Source of the DNA: Bacteroidales bacterium
GTDB taxonomy: Bacteria; Bacteroidota; Bacteroidia; Bacteroidales; JAOZTL01
Reading direction: 5' to 3'
Assembly: GCA_029942205.1 (NCBI GenBank)
Contig: JAOZTL010000068.1
Coordinates: 1-10,069 of the forward strand
Length of the DNA stretch: 10,069 nucleotides
How positions within the stretch are numbered: the first letter of the stretch is position 1; each line of letters begins with the position of its first letter. The translations under genes and the position numbers were made by a program. Positions 1 to 6,516 of this stretch are shown in pieces. Under the pieces are notes generated by a model that worked only from the letters and a program-made list of their open reading frames with translations, had not been told where the DNA came from and made no database searches.

Positions 1-1
1 C

Positions 2-1411
2 GAGCGGGAAGTAGTGTACCGAAATGCGGCACACGTTGTACGTCCCGAGAAGATGATTCTCCCCATCATCGAAAATGGATCGTTGGGCGAATTTACCACT
101 TCGGTAGCTTTGTACATGTACGATTTCCTTGCGGGTGTCAAGAAAGAAGAAAACCGACAAATGCTTAGTCGTGAAGAAACCATTGCCAAAGAGCCACTTA
201 TCGACAGTGAATTGCTCAAAGGTGGTGCTTTGTATTACGAATACAAAACAGACGATTCAAGATTAACCATCGAAATTCTTAAACGTGCCAACTCTTTTGG
301 TGCTATTTCAAGCAATTATGTCGAATTTACCGATTTTGTGTATAATGATAAAGGAAAAATAGACCATGTAAAAGTTAAAGATACCATTTCGGACGAAAGC
401 TTTAACATCCAAGCCAAAGAATACGTAAATGCAACAGGTCCTTGGGTCGATTTATTACGTAAAAAGGATAATTCCATCAATAAAAAACGGTTACACCACA
501 CCAAAGGCATACACATTGTTGTATCGAAAGATAAATTTCCATTGCAGCACGCCATTTATTTTGATGTTGGCGATAAGCGTATGGTGTTTGCCATTCCACG
601 CATGAACTCGGTCTACATCGGAACTACCGATACCGACTATGTGGGTGAATTTGAAGAGCCTGCAATCACACAAAAAGACGTAAACTACGTGCTGGATGCC
701 ATCAACCGAATAGCTCCAAAAGCCAAACTGAAACCCGAAGACGTGATTTCGGCATGGGCTGGCTTGCGCCCATTGATTCATGAGGAAGGAAAAGCGCCGT
801 CTGAACTTTCACGCAAAGACGAAATATTCTTTTCCGACACTGGACTGATCTCTATTGCTGGCGGAAAACTAACGGGTTACCGACTAATGGCTGCCAAAAT
901 AGTCGATTTGGTCAGTAAACAAATTATGGCTAACGAAAAACGAGATTTTGGAGAGTGTATCACCAAAAACTTGCGCTTGGCTGGTGCCGATTTTTCTTTT
1001 TATCCTGAAATGCCAAAAGTAGTCGAATTTGCCGATAAAAAATACGACGAAGCCAAAGAGTTACAGCCAGATCCGTTGGAGTTCAAAAAGCTGTTTTACC
1101 GATACGGAACCAATATCGACAAAATAACAGATAAAGCTTACGATTATTACAACCAAAGCAAAGATGCAAAATCGGCTTGGATCAAAGCTGAAGTGTGGTA
1201 TTGCATCAATTATGAAATGACCACCAACTTGTCCGATTTCTTTATCCGACGCACAGGAATGATTCATTTCTATATTGACGAAATAATGCCTGTACTCGAC
1301 ATGGTTGCCAACAAAATGGCAGACATACTCAACTGGAGCAATGAAGCAAAAGAAATATACATTAAGCAATTTAAAATGGACTATCAGCACGCAACGATCT
1401 ACGACAAATAA
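2..1411 (+). CDS. glpD: Aerobic glycerol-3-phosphate dehydrogenase, FAD-dependent, C-terminal part (5' end outside window)
   Basis: This enzyme oxidises sn-glycerol 3-phosphate to dihydroxyacetone phosphate at the inner face of the cytoplasmic membrane and passes electrons from FAD to quinone. The frame is open to the left edge (E-R-E-V precedes the first GTG at 14), so that GTG is not the start. By comparison with Bacillus-type GlpD about 90 N-terminal residues are missing, including the FAD-binding GxGxxG loop. Visible family motifs, in order, are YDFLAGVKK, KGGALYYEYKTDDSRLTIE, VNATGPWVD, HTKGIHIV (about 495-518), MVFAIPR, GTTDTDY, WAGLRPLIHEEGK, SRKDEIFFSDTG, IAGGKLTGYR (about 854-883) and, in the C-terminal helical domain, DFFIRRTG. 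The reading frame is intact to TAA at 1409-1411. Any glpF/glpK partner would lie upstream, outside view. Assignment is very secure; only the 5' end is unknown. Confidence 0.97.
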   Translation, partial: EREVVYRNAAHVVRPEKMILPIIENGSLGEFTTSVALYMYDFLAGVKKEENRQMLSREETIAKEPLIDSELLKGGALYYEYKTDDSRLTIEILKRANSFGAISSNYVEFTDFVYNDKGKIDHVKVKDTISDESFNIQAKEYVNATGPWVDLLRKKDNSINKKRLHHTKGIHIVVSKDKFPLQHAIYFDVGDKRMVFAIPRMNSVYIGTTDTDYVGEFEEPAITQKDVNYVLDAINRIAPKAKLKPEDVISAWAGLRPLIHEEGKAPSELSRKDEIFFSDTGLISIAGGKLTGYRLMAAKIVDLVSKQIMANEKRDFGECITKNLRLAGADFSFYPEMPKVVEFADKKYDEAKELQPDPLEFKKLFYRYGTNIDKITDKAYDYYNQSKDAKSAWIKAEVWYCINYEMTTNLSDFFIRRTGMIHFYIDEIMPVLDMVANKMADILNWSNEAKEIYIKQFKMDYQHATIYDK

Positions 1412-1461
1412 GTCTTCAATCTTTTTGTGTTGCTAGGTCTTCGACCTTTTGATGTTGCTTA
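1410..1461 (-). repeat. Two tandem copies of the AGGTCGAAGACCT hairpin repeat, starting at the glpD stop codon
   Basis: On the plus strand the first, degenerate copy AAGTCTTCAATCT (1410-1422) begins inside the glpD stop codon and continues TTTTTGTGTTGCT. A second, perfect copy AGGTCTTCGACCT (1435-1447) follows and continues TTTGATGTTGCTTA. The period is 25 bases. The core can fold as a 5-bp stem with a 3-base loop. The strand given is the orientation of the consensus used here (CAACATCAAA then AGGTCGAAGACCT). In the glpD sense the hairpin is followed by a short T-run, so it could assist termination. A 10-base palindrome, CACACGTGTG (1462-1471), abuts the second copy. Confidence 0.75.
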
Positions 1462-1480
1462 CACACGTGTGCAAAACTTG

Positions 1481-1547
1481 TACAATCGGTAAGTTACCTG
1501 AAAGTAACTGGATACAGAACGACTGATTTGCAAACGATTGTAAATCA
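1481..1547 (+). other. Structured spacer: nested hairpins downstream of glpD
   Basis: Two stems lie back to back. AGTTAC (1492-1497) pairs with GTAACT (1504-1509) across a 6-base loop. TGATTTGCAA (1524-1533) pairs with TTGTAAATCA (1538-1547) across the loop ACGA, giving 10 bp with one G-U. An alternative long-range pairing joins TACAATCG (1481-1488) to CGATTGTA (1535-1542) and excludes the second hairpin. No reading frame is evident here. It may be a structured glpD 3' UTR, a 3'-derived small RNA or incidental; the pairing is seen, the role is not. Confidence 0.4.
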
Positions 1548-1566
1548 AGCTCGAAATATTTATTTC

Positions 1567-1608
1567 ACACCTTCAAAGTGTTTTTAACTTTGGAGGTGTA
1601 TTTATTTT
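1567..1608 (+). terminator. Strong hairpin terminator for glpD
   Basis: ACACCTTCAAAG (1567-1578) and CTTTGGAGGTGT (1588-1599) form a 12-bp stem with a single U-G pair around a 9-base loop. It is followed by ATTTATTTT. This is the best intrinsic terminator in the window, about 155 bases after the glpD stop, so the glpD transcript would carry a long 3' UTR. Its right arm overlaps the -33 box of the next promoter. Confidence 0.75.
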
Positions 1609-1619
1609 CATTACTTTTG
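1589..1619 (+). promoter_or_regulatory. Bacteroidota-type promoter for the methyltransferase gene
   Basis: TTTG (1589-1592) and TACTTTTG (1612-1619) match the -33 TTTG and -7 TAnnTTTG boxes of Bacteroidota primary sigma promoters with 19 bases between them. Transcription would start near 1625 and leave a leader of about 85-90 bases before the ATG at 1713. The -33 box sits inside the terminator stem, so read-through and initiation could compete. Confidence 0.65.
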
Positions 1620-1712
1620 CCGCCTGAATAGAGTTTGGTGTAGAATCAAAAACGCCTTTGTTCTATTTATTAAACGATTAAATTACTATTGCTTATAATA
1701 AAAGATAGACAA

Positions 1713-2450
1713 ATGAAACAATACATTCAAAAACTGACCAACGGACTTCAATACGGAAAACACTTATTAACACAAAAAAAAGCAAAACCTTACGAATTTA
1801 TCAATTGGCTACGCTTTGCTAATGCAGGCATGCTGAACGATGGGAATGTCCACGGATTTGAATATGCCATCGAGCACTTACCTTCCGATAATCCGATAAT
1901 CGAAATTGGCTCATTTTGTGGATTATCCACCAACTTAATGAATTTTTATTTGGAACGAAACAAAAAAACAAACAAACTCATTACTTGCGACAAGTGGATG
2001 TTTGAAGGCGCAGAAGTTCCAGAAAGCCTTTTGGAAGGAAGCAAAATTACACACAAAGAATACAAACAATTTGTGAAAGAAACGTACATTCGCAATGTGT
2101 CTTTCTTTAGCAAAAACAACTTACCGTACACGATCGAAGAATTTTCTGATGACTTTTTTGCTCGTTGGAACAAGAACGAAAAAACTACCGATGTCATGAA
2201 CCGAGAAATTCAACTTGGTGGTAATATTAGCTTTGCATACATCGATGGAAACCATACGTATGAATATGCCAAACGGGATTTTGAAAATGTAGATAAACAC
2301 TTGGATGTTGGAGGCTTTATTCTTTTTGACGATTCCGCCGATTACTACTCACACTTTGGCGTGAATGAGCTCATGCAAGAAATCAAACAAATGAGCAACT
2401 ATTCCGTAATAATGAAAAACCCAAACTATTTGGTAAAAAAAATCAGCTAA
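1713..2450 (+). CDS. Class I SAM-dependent methyltransferase (Methyltransf_24-like), substrate unknown
   Basis: A 245-residue soluble protein with the features of small-molecule or sugar O-methyltransferases of the Methyltransf_24/TylF-CmcI type. The SAM-binding motif I is PIIEIGSFCGLST (residues 61-73), followed by an acidic strand end LITCDKW (89-95). The conserved catalytic/metal-binding-like stretch is AYIDGNHTYEYAKRDFENV (175-193), with GGFILFDDS (200-208) closing the Rossmann core. I chose the ATG at 1713. The frame extends to a TTG at 1689, but the eight extra residues add nothing recognisable. The gene stands alone with its own promoter and no sugar or polysaccharide genes next to it, so the acceptor cannot be inferred. 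It converges on the gene at 2492-3097. The fold assignment is firm, the reaction is open. Confidence 0.85.
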   Translation: MKQYIQKLTNGLQYGKHLLTQKKAKPYEFINWLRFANAGMLNDGNVHGFEYAIEHLPSDNPIIEIGSFCGLSTNLMNFYLERNKKTNKLITCDKWMFEGAEVPESLLEGSKITHKEYKQFVKETYIRNVSFFSKNNLPYTIEEFSDDFFARWNKNEKTTDVMNREIQLGGNISFAYIDGNHTYEYAKRDFENVDKHLDVGGFILFDDSADYYSHFGVNELMQEIKQMSNYSVIMKNPNYLVKKIS

Positions 2451-2459
2451 GGTCTATTA

Positions 2460-2509
2460 ATATTGATTCAGCAAAAAAGTCAAAAATATTCTTATTGCTG
2501 AATCAATAT
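2460..2509. terminator. 15-bp perfect inverted repeat between convergent genes, possible shared terminator
   Basis: ATATTGATTCAGCAA (2460-2474) is exactly complementary to TTGCTGAATCAATAT (2495-2509) across a 20-base loop. It starts 10 bases after the methyltransferase stop. The right arm lies inside the last codons (encoding about I-L-I-Q-Q) of the opposing gene, whose stop codon is in the loop. No clean T-run follows on either strand, so a classical intrinsic terminator is not certain, but the position between convergent genes fits a two-way terminator. Confidence 0.55.
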
Positions 2510-3097
2510 CGCAGTAGCTATGCCTGCTACGATTCCTATTCCTGTGGCAGCTAAGGATGTTTTTATGCGTTTTCGGTTAGCTGCTTCTTTGTAGCCAAGT
2601 ACATACGGGCGATTTGCTTTTTGTACGTCGCTTAATGCCAGTTTCTTGTCATTTAGTTTCCATACGGCAACTGTTGCATTTTGTGCCAATGGAAAAACAG
2701 GAGCCAGCAAGCTACTCAGCGCAATCGTAGGAACTGCCACAGGCGTTGCAAAGCCTACGATAGCTCCTGTAACCATCGAGCCTACCGATCGGTAATTGTT
2801 TTTTGCATCCAACTTGCCTTCCAAATAGTTTCGCATTTGCAATACTGAGAAATCCACAGAATCCACCACAGGCTGATAATAAACAGTTTCTGTGCCTTCG
2901 CTCGTAATCGAAAAAATATCCTGCCTCATCAAACTACGTGTTCGGTCATTTTTATTTTTATAAAAAACAATGCTATTTTCTTCTTCTAGCTGATAGCGAC
3001 TTGTTTCTATTTTAGAACCATCCGTAAGCCAAATGCTATGCTGGGCAAACAAAAGACTCGGTAATAAAATTCCAATAATGCTTAATAGTTGTCTCAT
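2492..3097 (-). CDS. Hypothetical exported/membrane protein with signal peptide and two hydrophobic segments
   Basis: A 201-residue protein not recognised by name. Residues 1-18 are a good signal peptide or N-terminal anchor (hydrophobic core LLSIIGILLPSLLFA followed by QH). Residues about 20-75 are a polar, beta-rich stretch (LTDGSKIE, NSIVFYKNK, DIFSITSEGTETVYY). A GKLDAKNNY-type motif (94-102) precedes a long Gly/Ala/Pro-rich hydrophobic stretch (about 106-135), then VLGYKEAANRKRIKTS (166-181) and a final membrane helix (182-199). This order resembles a family of short uncharacterised Bacteroidota envelope proteins, by memory only. The ATG at 3097 is preceded 13 bases away by a hairpin repeat; no clear SD site is seen. 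It is 152 bases downstream of the porin gene on the same strand and could be co-transcribed with it. Function unknown. Confidence 0.75.
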   Translation of the reverse strand: MRQLLSIIGILLPSLLFAQHSIWLTDGSKIETSRYQLEEENSIVFYKNKNDRTRSLMRQDIFSITSEGTETVYYQPVVDSVDFSVLQMRNYLEGKLDAKNNYRSVGSMVTGAIVGFATPVAVPTIALSSLLAPVFPLAQNATVAVWKLNDKKLALSDVQKANRPYVLGYKEAANRKRIKTSLAATGIGIVAGIATAILIQQ

Positions 3098-3110
3098 TTC
3101 TTGAAATTTA

Positions 3111-3143
3111 AGGTCTTCGACCTGTTTGATGTTATTTATATAA
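3111..3143 (-). repeat. Hairpin repeat copy in the leader of the 2492-3097 gene
   Basis: On the minus strand the element reads AACATCAAAC then AGGTCGAAGACCT (core at 3111-3123) then TTAAATTTC, and ends 13 bases before the ATG. The core is a perfect 5-bp stem with a GAA loop. A palindrome TTATATAA (3136-3143) lies at the outer end, the position where other copies also carry a palindrome of different sequence. Confidence 0.75.
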
Positions 3144-3235
3144 TTCTGTTAATTCAGACTTCCCATGAACTTACTGATTTAGATTGATAATTTGTCCAAA
3201 AAGACAAAGTCTGTAATTCCTAGTATTCAGCAAAA

Positions 3236-3254
3236 TAAGGTCGAAGACTTTAGA
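3236..3254 (+). repeat. Hairpin repeat copy at the porin stop codon; left arm of a 19-base inverted repeat
   Basis: The plus strand reads TAAGGTCGAAGACTTTAGA. It overlaps the porin stop codon (3250-3252, TAA on the minus strand). In the porin sense it reads as a short hairpin (AAGTC-TTC-GACCT, one G-T pair on one strand) followed by TATTTT, so it could act as a weak terminator. It matches 18 of 19 bases, inverted, with 4441-4459 on the other side of the porin gene. Confidence 0.65.
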
Positions 3255-4329
3255 AATTAATTTCTAGTGCCAATTCATAAATATTGCGTGTGTCTGTATC
3301 CGTTTTGTATTGATCTACGTCCAAAATGATTTTATTTTTAAGAAAGCGATAAGCAATTCCTCCTACCAGTACATTTGCATGTACATCAGCAGCTTGATGT
3401 GATACAAAATCGTCGTATCGACCAAATAAAGAGAAAGCAGTTTTCGGTATTTTTATTTCACCAAAAACAGAATATCCATCATTTTTGAACGCATCGCCAT
3501 TGGCATCAAAATACTCTTCTTCGTTATCGCCTTTGCCTTGATAATACTGCAATGCAAGCGTGTGGTATTTACTTTCGGATGTTAAATAAGCAATATGCAT
3601 CATAAAATCAGAAGGATCGACAGCAGCATTGTTTTGCCCGTAAGCAAATGCATAAGAAAGTTGTAGTCCTGGCATTATGGTAGGCATAGGGCGTAAAGTT
3701 AAACGTCCTTCGATGGTTTTGTTGTTATTTTGTTCGATAGCATGATAACCCGGACCGTTGAATACTCCCAAAGCAAAACTTCCGTATTTCCCAGGCTCTT
3801 TGCTATTGACTTCTTTTCGATATTTTTCGTCTATTTTGCCACCTAGCAAGCCTGTGTACAAAATACCAAAATCTGCCGAATTGATAACATGAAATCGTTC
3901 AATATACATTTTTCCTTGTACTCGATAGCGATTTACTGTTTGCTCAAAACCAAGCCATGGGCGATGAATAAGTCCAAATTCAAAGTAAGTGTTTTTTAAT
4001 GGTTCAACTTTCTTAAGTGCCATTTTCATGTAAAGGTACTTCAGGCGCATTTCTACGTTGCCTGCATCGTTGCCTTCTTTATCGAGTGTGATGTCTTGTG
4101 TATAGCGTACCGAAAAAACATCGTTTAGCTTTGTTTTAATTGTAAAATAGCCTCTTTTAAGATTGAAACTACCCAAATCTGCATCTTCTTGGTAAATGTA
4201 ACCCAAAAACCAATTGCCCGAAATGGTCGTGTTCTGAATCAAATTTGGTGCTAGTTGTGTTTTATTTTCTTGTCCTACAATCGATAACGAAATGAACATG
4301 AATAAGAATAAAAAGCTTTTTTTTATCAT
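3250..4329 (-). CDS. Outer-membrane beta-barrel porin (phosphate-selective porin O/P-like)
   Basis: A 359-residue protein with a signal peptide (MIKKSFLFLFMFISLSIVG, then QE) and a mature part made of alternating amphipathic strands. It has many aromatic residues and ends in a Phe (LALEINF), as expected for an outer-membrane beta barrel. Strand-like stretches include WFLGYIYQ, KRGYFTIKTKLND, FSVRYTQDITLD, LKYLYMKMAL, YFEFGLIHRPW, YHTLALQYYQG and FSLFGRYDD. The layout resembles porin O/P-like proteins; the substrate is not predictable. The frame is open to a start at 4377, but those 16 extra codons would translate a hairpin repeat, so I chose the ATG at 4329, directly before the signal peptide. 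It lies 200 bases downstream of the flippase-like operon, with a separate promoter-like box at 4463-4470. Barrel assignment is good, exact family moderate. Confidence 0.82.
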   Translation of the reverse strand: MIKKSFLFLFMFISLSIVGQENKTQLAPNLIQNTTISGNWFLGYIYQEDADLGSFNLKRGYFTIKTKLNDVFSVRYTQDITLDKEGNDAGNVEMRLKYLYMKMALKKVEPLKNTYFEFGLIHRPWLGFEQTVNRYRVQGKMYIERFHVINSADFGILYTGLLGGKIDEKYRKEVNSKEPGKYGSFALGVFNGPGYHAIEQNNNKTIEGRLTLRPMPTIMPGLQLSYAFAYGQNNAAVDPSDFMMHIAYLTSESKYHTLALQYYQGKGDNEEEYFDANGDAFKNDGYSVFGEIKIPKTAFSLFGRYDDFVSHQAADVHANVLVGGIAYRFLKNKIILDVDQYKTDTDTRNIYELALEINF

Positions 4330-4344
4330 CGGTTTTTGTTTTTT

Positions 4345-4382
4345 AGGTCTTCGACCTATTTGATGTTGCTTATGCACTAGTG
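4345..4382 (-). repeat. Hairpin repeat copy in the porin leader
   Basis: On the minus strand the element reads TAAGCAACATCAAAT then a perfect AGGTCGAAGACCT (core 4345-4357), then an A-rich stretch, and ends 15 bases before the porin ATG. A palindrome, CACTAGTG (4375-4382), flanks the outer end. The core would fold as a 5-bp stem, extendable to 6 bp by T-A, with a GAA loop next to the translation initiation region. Confidence 0.78.
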
Positions 4383-4440
4383 TAACAATTTTTATTAGTA
4401 ATAACTTATCACGAAATAATTAAGAACTTAATTTTGTTCA

Positions 4441-4459
4441 TCTAAAATCTTCGACCTTA
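4441..4459 (-). repeat. Hairpin repeat copy upstream of the porin; right arm of a 19-base inverted repeat
   Basis: The minus strand reads TAAGGTCGAAGATTTTAGA, an 18/19 match in inverted orientation to 3236-3254. The stem AGGTC-GAA-GATTT pairs through two G-U pairs in RNA from the minus strand. It lies at or near the predicted 5' end of the porin transcript. Confidence 0.65.
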
Positions 4460-4462
4460 CAA

Positions 4463-4470
4463 CAAAGGTA
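4463..4470 (-). promoter_or_regulatory. Putative -7 box for the porin gene
   Basis: TACCTTTG on the minus strand matches the Bacteroidota -7 consensus TAnnTTTG. No TTTG is found 19-21 bases upstream, so only half of the promoter is recognisable. Transcription would start near 4457 and give a leader of about 130 bases with repeat copies near both ends. Confidence 0.45.
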
Positions 4471-4500
4471 TATAAATACTGGTTAATTTACTATTAATAA

Positions 4501-4516
4501 TCAGATTTGGATCTGA
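4501..4516 (-). terminator. Weak hairpin after the flippase-like gene pair
   Basis: TCAGAT (4501-4506) and ATCTGA (4511-4516) pair across a 4-base loop, 12 bases after the TGA of the 4529-5500 gene. On the minus strand it is followed by TTATTAAT. The stem is short and AT-rich, so this is a tentative terminator for the two-gene operon. Confidence 0.35.
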
Positions 4517-4528
4517 AAAAAACTTCCT

Positions 4529-5500
4529 TCAATTTTTCATTGGTCTTACTAACCAAAAATAACTCCCTATTAGAGCCACTAGAGCTACATTAATCATCCA
4601 TAATATACTTGTACTCAAAAATATGCCTGCTGCGTTGTTACTGAAAGTACTTAAAAAGAAAATTGAAAGCGAAGATCGAATGGATATTTCTGCCAAACTC
4701 ATCGCTGGAATAAATAAAAGCGAAAAATAGCTAAACGATAAGCCTATAAATGCTTCACTTGGTGAAATATCTACCTGAAAAAAGAGCAATAATAAATAAA
4801 ACTGACTAGCAAAGATCAAATATCGAGAAATACTTAACAATAACACTACCGAAAGCTCGCCTACTTGCAAGCCAGATAAATAGCAAATAGCTGTATGGTG
4901 CTTGTTTAGCCATGCTACTTGCTGCAAACGATCGGAAAAAAATGACAGCCGATAATAAAAGAGAAATGCAAAAAATAACAAAAGAAAAACAACAAATGGA
5001 ACGAATTGAAGCACAGAAGTGTTCATTTGCCAAGTATCGGGAGAATATTGGATAGAGAAATAAATAAGCCCAACAGCGCCCATGAGTAGTGTGGTGAGCG
5101 ATTGTGCATAGCTACTAAGCATGGCAGCCAACAGCCCTTGCTTGCGTTTGGCTTTGGGTAAATAAAAAATACGACCTGCTAGCTCGCCCACTCGTGCGGG
5201 GGTATACACGCCCAACGAAACGCCCGACAGAACCGCTTTAATTGCTTCGGCAAACGATACAGAGTGCAGTTTTCGTAGTAAATACTGCCATTTATACGAT
5301 TCCAACGCCCAATTAACGGGCATCAGTAAGAGTACCAGCACTAAAGCACCGTAATCGTATGCGGATAAACCATAAAACGATTCCCCGAAAGCTGACCATT
5401 GCTCAAAATAAGCCAAGCGATAGCCTATGTAGAGGTAAGATAAAAATGCGCTTAACCATTTTATCCACTTCCAAACTTTAGCTTTCTGCTTCGCTTTCAT
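4529..5500 (-). CDS. Flippase-like integral membrane protein (LPG synthase TM/UPF0104 superfamily), divergent member
   Basis: A 323-residue polytopic membrane protein with about seven or eight hydrophobic segments (roughly residues 13-30, 48-66, 87-100, 122-150, 162-183, 213-240, 250-270, 290-316). It keeps the hallmarks of the PF03706 family in reduced form: ALESYKWQYLLRKL (65-78), corresponding to the RxxRWxxL loop, SLGVYTPARVGELAGR (95-110), corresponding to the xxxPARxGE motif, and AEISIRSS near residue 270, where the PVPGGxG motif is usual. Family members include the membrane domain of lysyl-phosphatidylglycerol synthases and archaeal AglD; most are thought to move or modify lipid-linked molecules. 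Its ATG lies 23 bases inside the upstream gene, which implies translational coupling and a shared role. The actual substrate is unknown. It diverges more than its neighbour from the family consensus. Confidence 0.8.
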   Translation of the reverse strand: MKAKQKAKVWKWIKWLSAFLSYLYIGYRLAYFEQWSAFGESFYGLSAYDYGALVLVLLLMPVNWALESYKWQYLLRKLHSVSFAEAIKAVLSGVSLGVYTPARVGELAGRIFYLPKAKRKQGLLAAMLSSYAQSLTTLLMGAVGLIYFSIQYSPDTWQMNTSVLQFVPFVVFLLLFFAFLFYYRLSFFSDRLQQVAWLNKHHTAICYLSGLQVGELSVVLLLSISRYLIFASQFYLLLLFFQVDISPSEAFIGLSFSYFSLLFIPAMSLAEISIRSSLSIFFLSTFSNNAAGIFLSTSILWMINVALVALIGSYFWLVRPMKN

Positions 5501-6491
5501 TTACTTTATTTACGATAGGCAAAGCCACCAAGGAAATCACGCCCATCACTATCAAGAAGAGCGTCATGGCACCGTGTGTTGCAAAAGCAAAGGCATAGCC
5601 ATAAGGATCTGCCACTACCCCGTACAGCAACAGTGTTTCGATAACCATAAAATGCCATGCTCCAATGCCTCCTGGAACGGGAACGACCATTCCAAAGCTT
5701 GCCATTACAAAAATGGTTAGCCCTGCCATTACGCCCAAATGATTGGTGTACGGAAAGGCATAAAAGGTAACATAAATCATCATAAAGTACATCACCCAAA
5801 TGAATATGGAATGAAAAATGAATGCCCACTTGCGCTGCATACCGATTACGGTTTTCACTCCTTCCAGAAAATTAACAAGCACACCGCTTAGCTTATCAAA
5901 CAAAGCAATGCCCGACAAGCGATGGCGGAACTTCCAAATAGTAAATAAGGCAACAAGCCCTAGTACCATGAGTACCACCAACCATTGTGTGTACGGTAGT
6001 AGTCCATTTACTTTTTCGGCGATGCCAGGGTGGTTGTCTAAAAACACAAACAAAATATCGTACTGGCTAAAAATGACAATCAACAATAAAATAACTAGCA
6101 TAATGACATCAAACACCCGATCGATGACCACCGTGCCGAGTAGTTTGGTGAATGGGACTTTATCGTACTTGCTCACAACGCCACAACGGGTAATTTCGCC
6201 TGCCCGTGGGATGGCCATGTTGGCTAGGTACATGACCATGATGGCAAAAAAGGTGTTGTGAAGCTTTGGTTTATAGCCCATCGACTCGATGAGTATGTTC
6301 CAACGCATGGCTCGGCTTAAATGACTAAATAAGCCAAGTATTAACGATACGAATATCCACCAATAATTGGCTGAACGTAACGAATCCATAATTTGATTGA
6401 TGTTCTGATCTCGATAAACCAACCAGAATAATAAAATACCTGTGGCAAAGAATATACTTATCTTTATGGTTTGTTGTAGTGTTTTTTTCAA
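5478..6491 (-). CDS. Flippase-like integral membrane protein (LPG synthase TM/UPF0104 superfamily, PF03706)
   Basis: A 337-residue protein with about eight membrane segments (roughly 8-26, 42-58, 80-95, 116-142, 166-186, 222-246, 252-270, 280-292, 300-327). It shows the full family signature: SRAMRWNILIESMGYKP (59-75), ANMAIPRAGEITRCGVVSKY (90-109), TVVIDRVFDV (120-129) and PVPGGIGAWH (271-280). The domain occurs without the aminoacyl-transferase part found in MprF, so lipid lysinylation is not implied; a lipid or polyprenyl-linked substrate is an inference. The start is TTG: an in-frame TAG at 6504-6506 rules out any start further upstream, and the next Met, at residue 35, would delete the first membrane helix. 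The stop overlaps the start of the following paralogue by 23 bases. It is transcribed separately from gcvP, 226 bases upstream. Confidence 0.9.
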   Translation of the reverse strand: MKKTLQQTIKISIFFATGILLFWLVYRDQNINQIMDSLRSANYWWIFVSLILGLFSHLSRAMRWNILIESMGYKPKLHNTFFAIMVMYLANMAIPRAGEITRCGVVSKYDKVPFTKLLGTVVIDRVFDVIMLVILLLIVIFSQYDILFVFLDNHPGIAEKVNGLLPYTQWLVVLMVLGLVALFTIWKFRHRLSGIALFDKLSGVLVNFLEGVKTVIGMQRKWAFIFHSIFIWVMYFMMIYVTFYAFPYTNHLGVMAGLTIFVMASFGMVVPVPGGIGAWHFMVIETLLLYGVVADPYGYAFAFATHGAMTLFLIVMGVISLVALPIVNKVNESEAES

Positions 6492-6516
6492 TGCGTTTGT
6501 TGTCTATATTTTTTTA

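Noticed and set aside
14..16. GTG at 14 as the glpD start
   Set aside because: The frame continues upstream to the window edge with family-like residues (EREV), and the FAD-binding N-terminus must lie outside.
3191..3208. Small inverted repeat TTTGTC/GACAAA between the porin and the 2492-3097 gene
   Set aside because: A 6-bp AT-rich stem with no T-run or promoter box beside it is within chance expectation.
4330..4377. Longer porin N-terminus starting at 4377
   Set aside because: The extra residues (MHKQHQIGRRPKKQKP) are a translation of the hairpin repeat; the signal peptide begins directly at the ATG at 4329.
1410..4459. CRISPR-like array from the AGGTCGAAGACCT repeats
   Set aside because: The copies are dispersed between genes, vary in orientation, have no regular spacers and no cas gene is present.
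5506..6261. Open frames on both strands inside the flippase-like genes, and similar frames in glpD and gcvP
   Set aside because: They lie wholly within well-supported genes in other frames, have poor composition and no recognisable motifs.
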